Shown in pieces: positions 8,745 through 16,869 of a stretch of DNA of 64,000 bases. Position 1 is the stretch's first letter, and every line of letters begins with the position of its first letter. Location of the stretch: contig NZ_LN869529.1 in the NCBI RefSeq assembly GCF_001244995.1, positions 503,454-567,453 on the forward strand, written 5' to 3'. The position numbers and the translations under genes are program-made. The notes under the pieces were generated by a model, which was not told the DNA's origin, ran no database searches, and saw nothing but the letters and a program-made list of their open reading frames with translations. Origin of the DNA: Intestinimonas massiliensis (ex Afouda et al. 2020). Its GTDB lineage: Bacteria; Bacillota; Clostridia; Oscillospirales; Oscillospiraceae.

Positions 8745-8774
8745 GGGGCATACCTGGCGTTTCAGGTATGCCCC
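8745..8774 (+). terminator. Strong 12-bp hairpin between pilin and virB6 genes
   Basis: GGGGCATACCTG pairs perfectly with CAGGTATGCCCC around a 6-base loop. The 3' side runs into CTAATCTTAA, not a T tract. It could be a weak terminator, an mRNA-stabilising 3' end for the pilin gene, or a processing site. The virB6 ribosome site AAAGGAGG lies 10 bases further on. Confidence 0.65.
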
Positions 8775-8798
8775 TAATCTTAAAGGAGGTGCAAACAG

Positions 8799-9635
8799 AT
8801 GAGTGATAACTGGGTGGTTCAGAACCTCGAAAATGCCCTTGAAACTTGGAACAGCAAGCTATCGGAAATATGGCAGTTACTAACCACTTCACCGCAGCAG
8901 TTCAAAGGCGGCAGTATTTGGTCGGTAATGGTGAATATCAACGGTGCAGTTCAGGCTATCGGTCTTGCCCTGCTTGTTCTGTTTTTTGTTGTCGGTGTGG
9001 TTCGCACCTGCGGCAGTTTTACCGATGTAAAGAAACCGGAACACGCATTAAAGCTGTTCATTCGATTTGCCATTGCCAAAGGTGTGATTACCTACGGGCT
9101 GGAGCTTATGCTTGCCCTGTTCGACATCGTACAAGGTACGATTTCAACCATAATGACATCTGCGGGATTCGGTACGCCCAATCAAACAACCTTGCCTGCT
9201 GAAATGGTAACAACCATTGAAAGCTGCGGATTTTTTGAGAGTATCCCATTGTGGGCGGTTACTCTTATCGGCGGACTGTTTATCACGGTCTTGTCGTTCA
9301 TTATGATAATGACGGTGTACGGACGATTTTTCAAGCTGTATATGTACACGGCTCTCGCTCCGATACCGCTTTCCACTTTTGCCGGAGAGCCGTCGCAGAA
9401 TGTGGGTAAGAGCTTTATAAAGAGCTATTGTGCCGTTTTGCTTGAGGGAGCAGTAATTGTACTTGCTTGTATCATCTTCTCCCTATTTGCTTCTACGCCG
9501 CCGGTAGTAAACCCTGACGCAGCAGCCGTTACTCAGGTATGGGCATATATCGGCGAACTGGTATTCAATATGCTTGTGCTTGTCGGTGCAGTAAAGATGA
9601 GCGACCGAATTATCCGTGAAATGATGGGCTTATAA
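8799..9635 (+). CDS. VirB6/TrbL-like transfer channel membrane protein
   Basis: 278 aa with about six hydrophobic helices: near residues 50-70 (AIGLALLVLFFVVGVVRTC), 85-115, 155-180, 190-200, 205-230 and 245-265. This is the profile of the VirB6/TrbL inner-membrane channel subunit of type IV secretion. The gene has a strong ribosome site (AAAGGAGG) and follows the pilin gene. Identification is by topology and operon position as well as sequence. Confidence 0.85.
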   Translation: MSDNWVVQNLENALETWNSKLSEIWQLLTTSPQQFKGGSIWSVMVNINGAVQAIGLALLVLFFVVGVVRTCGSFTDVKKPEHALKLFIRFAIAKGVITYGLELMLALFDIVQGTISTIMTSAGFGTPNQTTLPAEMVTTIESCGFFESIPLWAVTLIGGLFITVLSFIMIMTVYGRFFKLYMYTALAPIPLSTFAGEPSQNVGKSFIKSYCAVLLEGAVIVLACIIFSLFASTPPVVNPDAAAVTQVWAYIGELVFNMLVLVGAVKMSDRIIREMMGL

Positions 9636-9649
9636 CGGGAGGTTCTCTG

Positions 9650-9835
9650 ATGAAGAAAAACAAGAAAAATAACGATAGATGGCAGGGCTATACGCCTGCC
9701 GACTGCGACTGCAAATATTGTGTGTACTACGGAGGAAAGAAAAACGGCAATGTAATTTGCCTTGCGGACGCCTGCGTCTGCTCTGATGAAATCCGTCACG
9801 CAAAACAGGCATATCGCAGAGAAAGGAGCTTTTGA
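9650..9835 (+). CDS. Small Cys-rich conjugation-operon protein, 61 aa
   Basis: The product has six cysteines, most in a CDCKYCVYYG cluster and a CLADACVC cluster, suggesting metal or disulfide binding. Basic N and C termini. Ribosome site GGGAGG precedes ATG 9650. The stop overlaps the prgI start (TGATG), so the two are coupled. Function unknown; similar small proteins sit before prgI in related elements. Confidence 0.68.
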   Translation: MKKNKKNNDRWQGYTPADCDCKYCVYYGGKKNGNVICLADACVCSDEIRHAKQAYRRERSF

Positions 9836-10194
9836 TGGAAGTCAAAATTAACCGAGAGATACGAAACTATACAGAGTCAATGTTTTTTGGACTGTCGCTC
9901 AGACAGTTCATTTTTTCTGTTCTCGCCTGTGCGGTAGCGGTAGGACTTTACTTTCTCTTAAAACCGTACCTTGGAACAGAAACCGTATCGTGGGTGTGCA
10001 TTTTGGGAGCTGCCCCTTTTGCGGCTCTAGGCTTTGTGAAATACAACGGAATGACAGCTGAGAAATTTATATGGGCGTGGATTAAGTCCGAGTTCCTTAT
10101 GCCGAAAAAGCTGGTTTTTCATTCCACCAACACCTATTACGAATTGATGAAATCGACAATCGAACAAAAACAAAAAATCAAAAAGGAAAATTGA
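9835..10194 (+). CDS. PrgI-family (VirB3-like) conjugation membrane protein
   Basis: 119 aa. The N terminus (VKINREIRNYTESMFFGLSLRQ) is the PrgI signature. Two hydrophobic helices follow (FIFSVLACAVAVGLYFLL and WVCILGAAPFAALGFV). PrgI/VirB3 proteins anchor the VirB4 ATPase at the membrane. ATG 9835 is preferred over TTG 9832 because the AAAGGAG site is better spaced. In most related elements virB4 follows directly; here an 829-base insertion carrying a nucleotidyltransferase gene separates them. Confidence 0.86.
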   Translation: MEVKINREIRNYTESMFFGLSLRQFIFSVLACAVAVGLYFLLKPYLGTETVSWVCILGAAPFAALGFVKYNGMTAEKFIWAWIKSEFLMPKKLVFHSTNTYYELMKSTIEQKQKIKKEN

Positions 10195-10208
10195 ACAGTT
10201 TTTCGGGA

Positions 10209-10237
10209 TTGACAAGTAAGCATTGTTTAATTATAAT
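10209..10237 (+). promoter_or_regulatory. Consensus sigma-A promoter for the nucleotidyltransferase gene
   Basis: TTGACA at 10209-10214 and TATAAT at 10232-10237 with an exact 17-base spacer. It lies inside a conjugation operon that otherwise shows read-through architecture, so it marks the downstream gene as an independent unit. Confidence 0.78.
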
Positions 10238-10290
10238 AATATGATTTAGCATTAGCTGAATGGACGGCTTGGGAAGAAAGGAGTTTTACT

Positions 10291-10947
10291 ATGTACGAGT
10301 ATGTAAATGACAAACAATTTCTGAGCCGTATGCGTTCTCTTTGTGGAGATATAATGCAAGACCTTTGTCACACATTGAAAGAAGAATATGACATTGGTGC
10401 TTCATTCTACCTTGTGGGGAGCGGTGCAAAAAATCTAATAATGCAAAATGCCAACAGACCTATTGACTTGGACTATAACCTTGAAATCACGAGAATAGAT
10501 GACTGGGAGGATTGTAGAAACATCAAGGAGTGTGTCAGAAAGGCTTTTAATACGGTTCTTCGGAAACACGGATGGAATGACTGTGAAGATTCAACATCAT
10601 CACTAACTACGGAGAAGCGCTGTTTCACTCAGGGCAATGATACAGATTTTTCAATAGATGTCTGTATTGTCTGTGAGGATGTTGACGGCAATTATCACCG
10701 CTTAATTCACGAAAAAACAGGCTTTTCTTATTATGATAAGTATTTTTGGAATCAAGCACCTAATTCAAGGCGACTCAAAGAAAAGGCTGATTATATTAAA
10801 AGCAAAGGCAAATGGGCATTAGTCAGAGAACAGTACAAAAGAATAAAAAACAAGTATTTGACCTCAAATGACTATAACCATTCTTCGTTTATTTGTTATA
10901 TTGAAGCTGTAAACAATGTTTATAACTCAAGAAAGCACTGGGATTAA
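10291..10947 (+). CDS. Nucleotidyltransferase-fold protein (cargo gene inside the transfer operon)
   Basis: 218 aa. The pol-beta-type nucleotidyltransferase pattern is visible: GSGAKN (about residue 47), the metal-binding pair in IDLDYNLEI (about 59-67) and a third acidic residue in FSIDVCIV (about 125-132). No C-terminal domain is recognised; the tail is basic and helical. The gene has its own consensus promoter, ribosome site AAAGGAG and a terminator, and is more AT-rich than its neighbours. It could be an aminoglycoside-nucleotidyltransferase relative, a toxin-type MNT, or a CD-NTase-like enzyme. The sequence does not decide. Confidence 0.72.
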   Translation: MYEYVNDKQFLSRMRSLCGDIMQDLCHTLKEEYDIGASFYLVGSGAKNLIMQNANRPIDLDYNLEITRIDDWEDCRNIKECVRKAFNTVLRKHGWNDCEDSTSSLTTEKRCFTQGNDTDFSIDVCIVCEDVDGNYHRLIHEKTGFSYYDKYFWNQAPNSRRLKEKADYIKSKGKWALVREQYKRIKNKYLTSNDYNHSSFICYIEAVNNVYNSRKHWD

Positions 10948-10968
10948 AACTTAACAACACTAATTTTT

Positions 10969-10998
10969 ATCGTCACTTAATTAAGTGGCGATTTTTTT
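10969..10998 (+). terminator. Intrinsic terminator closing the nucleotidyltransferase unit
   Basis: An 11-bp stem (TCGTCACTTAA with TTAAGTGGCGA, one G:U) is followed by seven T. It lies 26 bases upstream of the virB4 start and would reduce transcription entering virB4 from the upstream operon. Confidence 0.82.
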
Positions 10999-11023
10999 AT
11001 GCAAAAGGAGGCATACAAGAACA

Positions 11024-13357
11024 ATGATTAAAACCCTTACGAACCTGTTAAAGCAGGACAAAGAAAAGTTTGTAGTACCAAAGGGCGTACAGGATTGTAT
11101 TCCCATTACCGCAATTTATGACGACGGCATTTTCCGTGTAGGCAAGGACAAGTATTCCAAGAGCTTTAAGTTCACGGATATTAACTTTGCCGTAGCAAGC
11201 CGTGAGGATAAGGAAGCGATGTTCCTTGAATATTCCGAGCTTCTCAACTCTCTTGACAGCGGAGCTACTACAAAGCTGACTATCAACAACAGACGGCTTA
11301 ACCGTCTTGACTTTGAGAAAACCATTCTTATCCCCGAAACCGGCGATGAGCTTGATGTTTACCGAGAGGAATATAACAAAATGCTTCTCGACAAGGCAAC
11401 CGGTGCAAATGCAATCGTTCAGGATAAGTATGTTACTATCTCTATCAACAAAAAGAGCGTAGAGGACGCAAGAACCTATTTTGCCCGTGTCGGCGCTGAC
11501 CTTATTGCCCACTTTGCAAGACTCGGAAGCAAATGTGTGGAGCTTGAAACCGATGAGAGACTGAGAATTGTCCACGATTTCTTCCGTGTCGGTGAGGAAA
11601 CCGCCTACCACTTCAATATTAAGGAAACGAGAAAAAAGGGACACGATTTCAAAGATTATGTTTGCCCGGATACAATGGAATTTGAAAAGGACTACTTCAA
11701 AATGGGAAACCGTTACGGGAGAGTCCTTTTTCTTCGTGAGTACGCTTCCTATATCAAGGACAGTATGGTAGCCGAGCTTACCGACCTGAACCGCAACCTT
11801 ATGATGTCCATTGACATTGTACCCGTTCCGACCGATGAAGCCGTGCGAGAAGCAGAGAGCAGACTGCTCGGTGTTGAGACGAACATTACCAACTGGCAGA
11901 GAAAACAGAATCAGAACAACAACTTTTCCGCCACCGTTCCTTATGATATGGAACAGCAGAAAAAGGAAATGAAAGAGTTCCTTGATGACCTCACCACTCG
12001 TGATCAGCGAATGATGTTCGCTGTACTCACTATGGTTCATACTGCGGACTCCAAAGAACAGCTTGATAACGACACCGAAGCTCTGCTTACGACTGCAAGA
12101 AAGCATTTGTGCCAGTTTGCCGTTCTCAAATATCAGCAGATGGACGGACTGAATACGGCTATGCCGTTCGGAACTCGCAAGATTGACGCATTCAGAACCC
12201 TTACCACAGAAAGCCTTGCAGTATTTATCCCGTTCAGGGTTCAGGATATTTACCACGAAAACGGCATTTACTACGGTCAGAATGTCATCAGCAAAAATAT
12301 GATTATCGCCGACCGCAGACAGCTACTCAACGGTAACTCTTTTATCCTCGGTGTATCCGGCGGCGGTAAATCCTTTGCGGCTAAGGGAGAGATTGAAAAC
12401 ATCATTCTTTCCTCCAACGCAGATGTTATTATCATCGACCCTGAGCGAGAGTATTCGCAACTTGTAAAGGCTCTCGGTGGTGAAATCATCAATATTTCCG
12501 CAACTTCTCCGAGTCATATCAATGCAATGGATATGAACAAAGAATACGGCGACGGTGCAAACCCGGTTATTTTGAAATCCGAGTTTATAATGTCCCTCTG
12601 CGAACAGCTTATCGGCGGCACAAACCTCGGAGCAAAGCAGAAATCTATCATCGACCGTTGTACGGCGAGCGTTTACAGAGACTATCAGCAGAGAGGATAT
12701 ACCGGTACTGTTCCTACCTTGCAGGATTTTCGTGCGGAGCTTTTGAAACAGGACGAGCCGGAAGCAAAGGAAATCGCCCTTGCTATTGAGTTGTTTACTC
12801 ACGGTTCTTTGAATACCTTTGCAAAGCCGACCAATGTGGATACAGATAACCGCCTTATCTGCTATGACATTCTTGACCTCGGCAAACAGCTTATGCCTAT
12901 CGGTATGCTTGTCGTCCTCGACTCTATTCTGAACCGTATTACACAGAACCGTGCTAAAGGTAAGCAGACATTCATCTTTATTGATGAAATCTATCTCCTT
13001 TTCCAGCACGAATACTCCGCAAACTTCCTGTTTACTCTTTGGAAGCGTGTAAGAAAGTACGGTGCTTATGCTACTGGCATTACGCAGAATGTGGACGACC
13101 TTTTGCAGAGCCATACGGCGAGAACTATGCTTGCAAACAGCGAGTTTTTGATTATGCTCAATCAGGCGTCAACCGACAGAATTGAGCTTGCAAAGCTCCT
13201 TAACATTTCTGACCTTCAGCTTTCGTATATCACGAATGTTGACGCAGGACACGGACTGATTAAGGTCGGCAGTTCGCTTGTACCGTTTGCAAATAAGTTC
13301 CCGAAGAATACGAAGCTGTATAAGCTGATGACAACCAAACCGGGCGAGGGTGCATAA
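11024..13357 (+). CDS. VirB4-like conjugation ATPase
   Basis: 777 aa from ATG 11024 (ribosome site AAAGGAGG). The N-terminal half is the VirB4/TraE accessory domain. Walker A is GVSGGGKSF (about residue 443) and Walker B is FIFIDEIYLL (about 655-664). This ATPase powers assembly of the transfer channel and is the most conserved T4SS component. An upstream in-frame start at 10985 lies in the terminator and is rejected. Following genes are the sortase and CHAP hydrolase. Confidence 0.94.
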   Translation: MIKTLTNLLKQDKEKFVVPKGVQDCIPITAIYDDGIFRVGKDKYSKSFKFTDINFAVASREDKEAMFLEYSELLNSLDSGATTKLTINNRRLNRLDFEKTILIPETGDELDVYREEYNKMLLDKATGANAIVQDKYVTISINKKSVEDARTYFARVGADLIAHFARLGSKCVELETDERLRIVHDFFRVGEETAYHFNIKETRKKGHDFKDYVCPDTMEFEKDYFKMGNRYGRVLFLREYASYIKDSMVAELTDLNRNLMMSIDIVPVPTDEAVREAESRLLGVETNITNWQRKQNQNNNFSATVPYDMEQQKKEMKEFLDDLTTRDQRMMFAVLTMVHTADSKEQLDNDTEALLTTARKHLCQFAVLKYQQMDGLNTAMPFGTRKIDAFRTLTTESLAVFIPFRVQDIYHENGIYYGQNVISKNMIIADRRQLLNGNSFILGVSGGGKSFAAKGEIENIILSSNADVIIIDPEREYSQLVKALGGEIINISATSPSHINAMDMNKEYGDGANPVILKSEFIMSLCEQLIGGTNLGAKQKSIIDRCTASVYRDYQQRGYTGTVPTLQDFRAELLKQDEPEAKEIALAIELFTHGSLNTFAKPTNVDTDNRLICYDILDLGKQLMPIGMLVVLDSILNRITQNRAKGKQTFIFIDEIYLLFQHEYSANFLFTLWKRVRKYGAYATGITQNVDDLLQSHTARTMLANSEFLIMLNQASTDRIELAKLLNISDLQLSYITNVDAGHGLIKVGSSLVPFANKFPKNTKLYKLMTTKPGEGA

Positions 13358-13394
13358 CCCTTGCCCTATTCTGTAAATGAGAAAGGAAACACCT

Positions 13395-14165
13395 ATGAAA
13401 AACAAAATCTATATTGCCATAATCTGTGCTTTCAGCATTGTATTTGCCGTCAGTTCAGGTTTTCTCATCAAGCACTATTATGACTCTGCAAAGCAGGCGG
13501 AAATGTACGACAATCTGATTGAGGTTGTGGAGACCGAGCCTGAAGATACCCAAGAGCCGATGAACTACTCCAAAGAAAAGACCTTTATCCCAGAGTATCA
13601 GGAGCTTTATTTACAAAACAACGATATGGTCGGCTGGATAAAGATTGAGGACACAAAAATCAATTATCCCGTTATGCAGTCAAAGGACAACCCGAACTTC
13701 TATCTGAAGCACGGCTTTGATAAAGCGTACACCGACTACGGCTGTCCCTATGTTCAGGAAAACTGCGATATGGAGCTGCCAAGCGACAATATCATTATCT
13801 ACGGTCATCATATGAACGATGGCTCGATGTTCGCCGGTCTTATGAAATTCAAGGACAAGAACTTTTGGGAAAAGCACAAAACGGTGTCCTTTGATACGTT
13901 GACTGACAGACAGACCTACGAAGTGATTGCCGTGTTCAAAACCGTAGTATATACGGACAGCCCCGACAGCTTCAAATACTATCATTTTATCAATGCGGAG
14001 ACCGATGAGGATTTCACAGCCTATGTTGAGAAGTGCAAGGAACTGTCACTTTACGATACGGGTGTAACCGCTAAATACGGCGACAAGCTCCTGACCCTTT
14101 CCACCTGTGAGTATTCCCGGACAAACGGCAGACTTGTTGTAGTGGCAAAGCTCATTAACGAATAA
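13395..14165 (+). CDS. Class B sortase
   Basis: 256 aa. A single N-terminal anchor helix (residues 5-28) is followed by the sortase fold. The catalytic His is in IIYGHHMNDGSMF (about residue 137) and the catalytic Cys in LSTCEYS (about residue 238), with the Arg in TNGRLVV. Class B sortases cross-link surface proteins or pilin-like subunits to the wall. They are common in Gram-positive ICE transfer operons between virB4 and the wall hydrolase. No LPxTG- or NPQTN-like substrate is visible in the window. Confidence 0.9.
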   Translation: MKNKIYIAIICAFSIVFAVSSGFLIKHYYDSAKQAEMYDNLIEVVETEPEDTQEPMNYSKEKTFIPEYQELYLQNNDMVGWIKIEDTKINYPVMQSKDNPNFYLKHGFDKAYTDYGCPYVQENCDMELPSDNIIIYGHHMNDGSMFAGLMKFKDKNFWEKHKTVSFDTLTDRQTYEVIAVFKTVVYTDSPDSFKYYHFINAETDEDFTAYVEKCKELSLYDTGVTAKYGDKLLTLSTCEYSRTNGRLVVVAKLINE

Positions 14166-14205
14166 CGCAACAGGTGGTTCAGCCTGCATAGGAAGGAGGG
14201 ATTGT

Positions 14206-15915
14206 ATGGCTGATATTAAAACGAAAGACAATGCAAAAGGTACGATACGAACCATAGATAAGGCTGCCGTTGCAACCCAACGAATGAAGCAGGCGTATAT
14301 CGCAACAAAAGAAAAGGCGGAGCGGTCGGTAAATGCCAACAGCAGCTCTGCCGAGGAATATGCTTCCGATAAACTGGAAAGCGGCATTGACGAGGTGGTT
14401 CACGATGGTGCTTATGCGTTTGACAAAGCGGGACGAAAAGGACTTGAAACCACAAAAGAGAATATCCGCACTGCAAAAGACGGTATTCAGCGTTTTAAGC
14501 AACAGCGAGCCGAGCAGTTGTTGAGAAAACAGGCTTCGCAGAATACAAGCTCTGCAATTAAGACTGTCGATAAGGCTGAAAAGACCATTAAGCAGTCGGC
14601 TACTTCCTCCGGAAAGAAAACCATTAAGTTTGCCGGGAAAGAAGCAACGAAAACTGCACAGAAATCAGTTAAGACGGCTGAACAGACTGCAAAGACAGCG
14701 ATAAAAACCAGTCAGCAAGCGGCAAAAGCGGCACAGAAAACAGCTCAGGCGACAGTTAAGGCTTCGCAGAAAGCGGCACAGGCGGCAAAAGCCACCGCCA
14801 AAGCAACAGCCGCTACGATTAAAGCCGCAGCCAAAGCCACCGTTGCCGCAGTCAAAGCAATCATAGCGGCGGTAAAAGGTATTATTGCCGCTATCGCTGC
14901 CGGCGGTTGGGTTGCGGTGGTTGTTATTATTGTTCTATGCCTTGTTGCTCTGATTGCGGGTTCAGTGTTTGGTATCTTCTTTTCAGGAGAGGATTCCGGC
15001 ACGGGAATGTCAATGCAGACAGTCGTTCAGGAAATCAATCAGGAATATGATGACCGGTTGGAGCAGGAAAAGAACTCCGTAAGCTATGATGTCCTTGAAA
15101 TGAGCGGCAGCCGAGCTGTGTGGAAAGAGGTTCTTGCGGTCTATTCTGTTAAAGTGAATACCGACCCCGACAATCCGATGGAAGTTGCTACGGTTGATGA
15201 AACCAAGAAGCAGCTACTGTCGGATATTTTTTGGGAAATGAACGACATTTCTTCCCGAACGGAAACGAAAACCCATACCGAAATCGAAGAAAGCGACGAC
15301 GGACACGGCAATATCGTACAGACCGAAACCACAGTAACCGAAACATTTCTGTATATCACGGTAACGCACAAGACTGTTGATGAAATGGCGGCTATGTATG
15401 GCTTTAATCAAGAGCAGAAAGATTATCTTGCCGAGCTATTGCAGGACGAAAACAATCAGCTATGGTCACAGGTGCTTTACGGTATCGGATACAGCGACGA
15501 CCAAATCGTAACGGTTGCCTTGTCTCAGGTAGGTAATGTAGGCGGTCAGCCTTACTGGTCTTGGTACGGATTTGACTCCCGTGTAGAATGGTGTGCCTGC
15601 TTCGTTTCTTGGTGTGCCAACGAGTGCGGATATATCGACGCCGGTATTATCCCGAAGTATGCCGGTTGTGTAAACGGCGTACAATGGTTCAGAGACCGAG
15701 GACAATGGGCAGACGGTTCGTATGAGCCTTCGCCTGGTACAATCATCTTCTTTGATTGGGAGGGCGACGGTGTAACAGACCACACCGGTATTGTTCAGAA
15801 ATGCGAGAACGGTACAGTCTATACCGTTGAGGGCAACTCAGGCGATACTTGCAGAACCAAAACATACCTGGTTGGAAGTTCTGTTATCTACGGATACGGT
15901 ATTCCGGCATATTAA
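14206..15915 (+). CDS. CHAP-domain cell-wall hydrolase of the transfer apparatus (CD1108-like)
   Basis: 569 aa. Residues 1-225 are a long Ala/Lys/Thr-rich helical region with near-repeats of AQKTA/KASQKAA type, probably coiled coil inside the cell. A single membrane helix (about 240-265, [20 protein letters not shown]) follows. The C-terminal 130 residues are a CHAP peptidase with catalytic Cys in [15 protein letters not shown] and His in VTDHTGIVQ. It would open peptidoglycan locally for the transfer channel. Ribosome site AAGGAGG precedes ATG 14206. Last gene of the + strand transfer block. Confidence 0.88.
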   Translation: MADIKTKDNAKGTIRTIDKAAVATQRMKQAYIATKEKAERSVNANSSSAEEYASDKLESGIDEVVHDGAYAFDKAGRKGLETTKENIRTAKDGIQRFKQQRAEQLLRKQASQNTSSAIKTVDKAEKTIKQSATSSGKKTIKFAGKEATKTAQKSVKTAEQTAKTAIKTSQQAAKAAQKTAQATVKASQKAAQAAKATAKATAATIKAAAKATVAAVKAIIAAVKGIIAAIAAGGWVAVVVIIVLCLVALIAGSVFGIFFSGEDSGTGMSMQTVVQEINQEYDDRLEQEKNSVSYDVLEMSGSRAVWKEVLAVYSVKVNTDPDNPMEVATVDETKKQLLSDIFWEMNDISSRTETKTHTEIEESDDGHGNIVQTETTVTETFLYITVTHKTVDEMAAMYGFNQEQKDYLAELLQDENNQLWSQVLYGIGYSDDQIVTVALSQVGNVGGQPYWSWYGFDSRVEWCACFVSWCANECGYIDAGIIPKYAGCVNGVQWFRDRGQWADGSYEPSPGTIIFFDWEGDGVTDHTGIVQKCENGTVYTVEGNSGDTCRTKTYLVGSSVIYGYGIPAY

Positions 15916-15946
15916 AAAAAGATGGCTGCTCGTTCGAGTAGCCATC
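15914..15946 (-). terminator. Terminator between the CHAP gene and the convergent regulator operon
   Basis: A 12-bp stem (GATGGCTGCTCG with CGAGTAGCCATC, one G:U) with a run of T on the minus-strand 3' side (A run at 15914-15920). It serves the minus-strand pair 16788-15954 and may also slow the + strand transcript. Confidence 0.75.
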
Positions 15947-15953
15947 AAGTACA

Positions 15954-16343
15954 TTATTCAAAATCTGTTATTTCTCTATCTTTCAGATAGACATTGTGCG
16001 TGTGATAAGTAAAACACATCAACAAATCGCTGTCTCTATTATCTTTCGCTTCGAACACAGAAAAGTCATCGGACAAGATAAAAATAAGTCCAAGCAGTTT
16101 CTTTATATATCCGTTATATGAAGCATAGTTCATATAGAGAGATGCGGTATATCCGTCATCGTCCTCTATCAAATCTGCGTCAATTTCATAGGTTTCCGAT
16201 AACTCACTGACTGCCCATATAAATTTATCTTTATTAGCTATACGCTTTTCATTGGGGACAGTCCTTCTGTTCTTCCGCATAAAATCAAGAAATTCTTCCG
16301 CTGTCATCGAGTTTTCGTTATCGTCATAATTCTCGTTTTTCAT
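15954..16343 (-). CDS. Hypothetical protein, 129 aa, paired with the XRE regulator
   Basis: Acidic protein with no recognised domain. It starts MKNENYDDNEN and contains a region DDGYTASLYMNYASYNGYIKKLLG that looks like an alpha/beta fold. Its start overlaps the upstream HTH gene by 20 bases, so the two form a coupled unit. AT-rich compared with the neighbouring tet(W). Function unknown. Confidence 0.7.
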   Translation of the reverse strand: MKNENYDDNENSMTAEEFLDFMRKNRRTVPNEKRIANKDKFIWAVSELSETYEIDADLIEDDDGYTASLYMNYASYNGYIKKLLGLIFILSDDFSVFEAKDNRDSDLLMCFTYHTHNVYLKDREITDFE

Positions 16344-16788
16344 TTCTTCTCAATGTAATAACTGCATGGCATATCAAGCCAAATACAAGAGAAAAACAGC
16401 CACCGCCAAATAGTGATGCTCCCCACCCTGCACCTGACATTGTCATAAAACCGCCAACAAAGAAAATACCAATGCCAAGAAATATACCAACACCATAAAA
16501 AAGTCCAATTGCCATATCGTACTTATTAAATTGTCGTTTCTCCTTTTTTTCATATGTTTCCATCTTTGTTATTACCTCCTTCGCAAAATCGTCCATGTTG
16601 ACTCCAAAAAGAAAGCAAATTTTTTTCAACATATTTAAATCGGGTTCATTAACATCTCTCTCCCAATTCGATAGTGCCTGCCGGGTAACATTCAATTCCC
16701 CGGCTAGTTCTTCCTGTGTCATTCCCAATTGTGTTCGCAGATGACGTATTTGCTTTCCTGTTGTAATATTCGTCTGTTCCTGGTTCAA
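16324..16788 (-). CDS. XRE-family regulator with C-terminal membrane segments
   Basis: 154 aa. The HTH lies in residues 12-65 (LGMTQEELAGELNVTRQALS is the recognition segment). Two hydrophobic helices follow (about 93-118, and 125-146 with SLFGGGCFSLVFGLICHAV). A DNA-binding domain tethered to the membrane suggests a one-component sensor. The start is a TTG with ribosome site AGAGGAG. It is co-transcribed with the 129-aa protein downstream. No target is evident. Confidence 0.84.
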   Translation of the reverse strand: MNQEQTNITTGKQIRHLRTQLGMTQEELAGELNVTRQALSNWERDVNEPDLNMLKKICFLFGVNMDDFAKEVITKMETYEKKEKRQFNKYDMAIGLFYGVGIFLGIGIFFVGGFMTMSGAGWGASLFGGGCFSLVFGLICHAVITLRRNEKREL

Positions 16789-16869
16789 AATAGTTTCTCC
16801 TCTCTGATACTGATTTTATCAATGATATTTCGCAATAGCCAGCAATGAACGCTTGCATTGCGCAAGACG

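Noticed and set aside
11048-12256. A 402-aa minus-strand frame opposite virB4
   Set aside because: virB4 is unambiguous; the frame is a codon-pattern shadow.
14641-14920. Repeat array or CRISPR-like region in the CHAP gene
   Set aside because: The repeats are Ala/Lys codon patterns in a coding coiled coil, uneven in spacing and without spacers.
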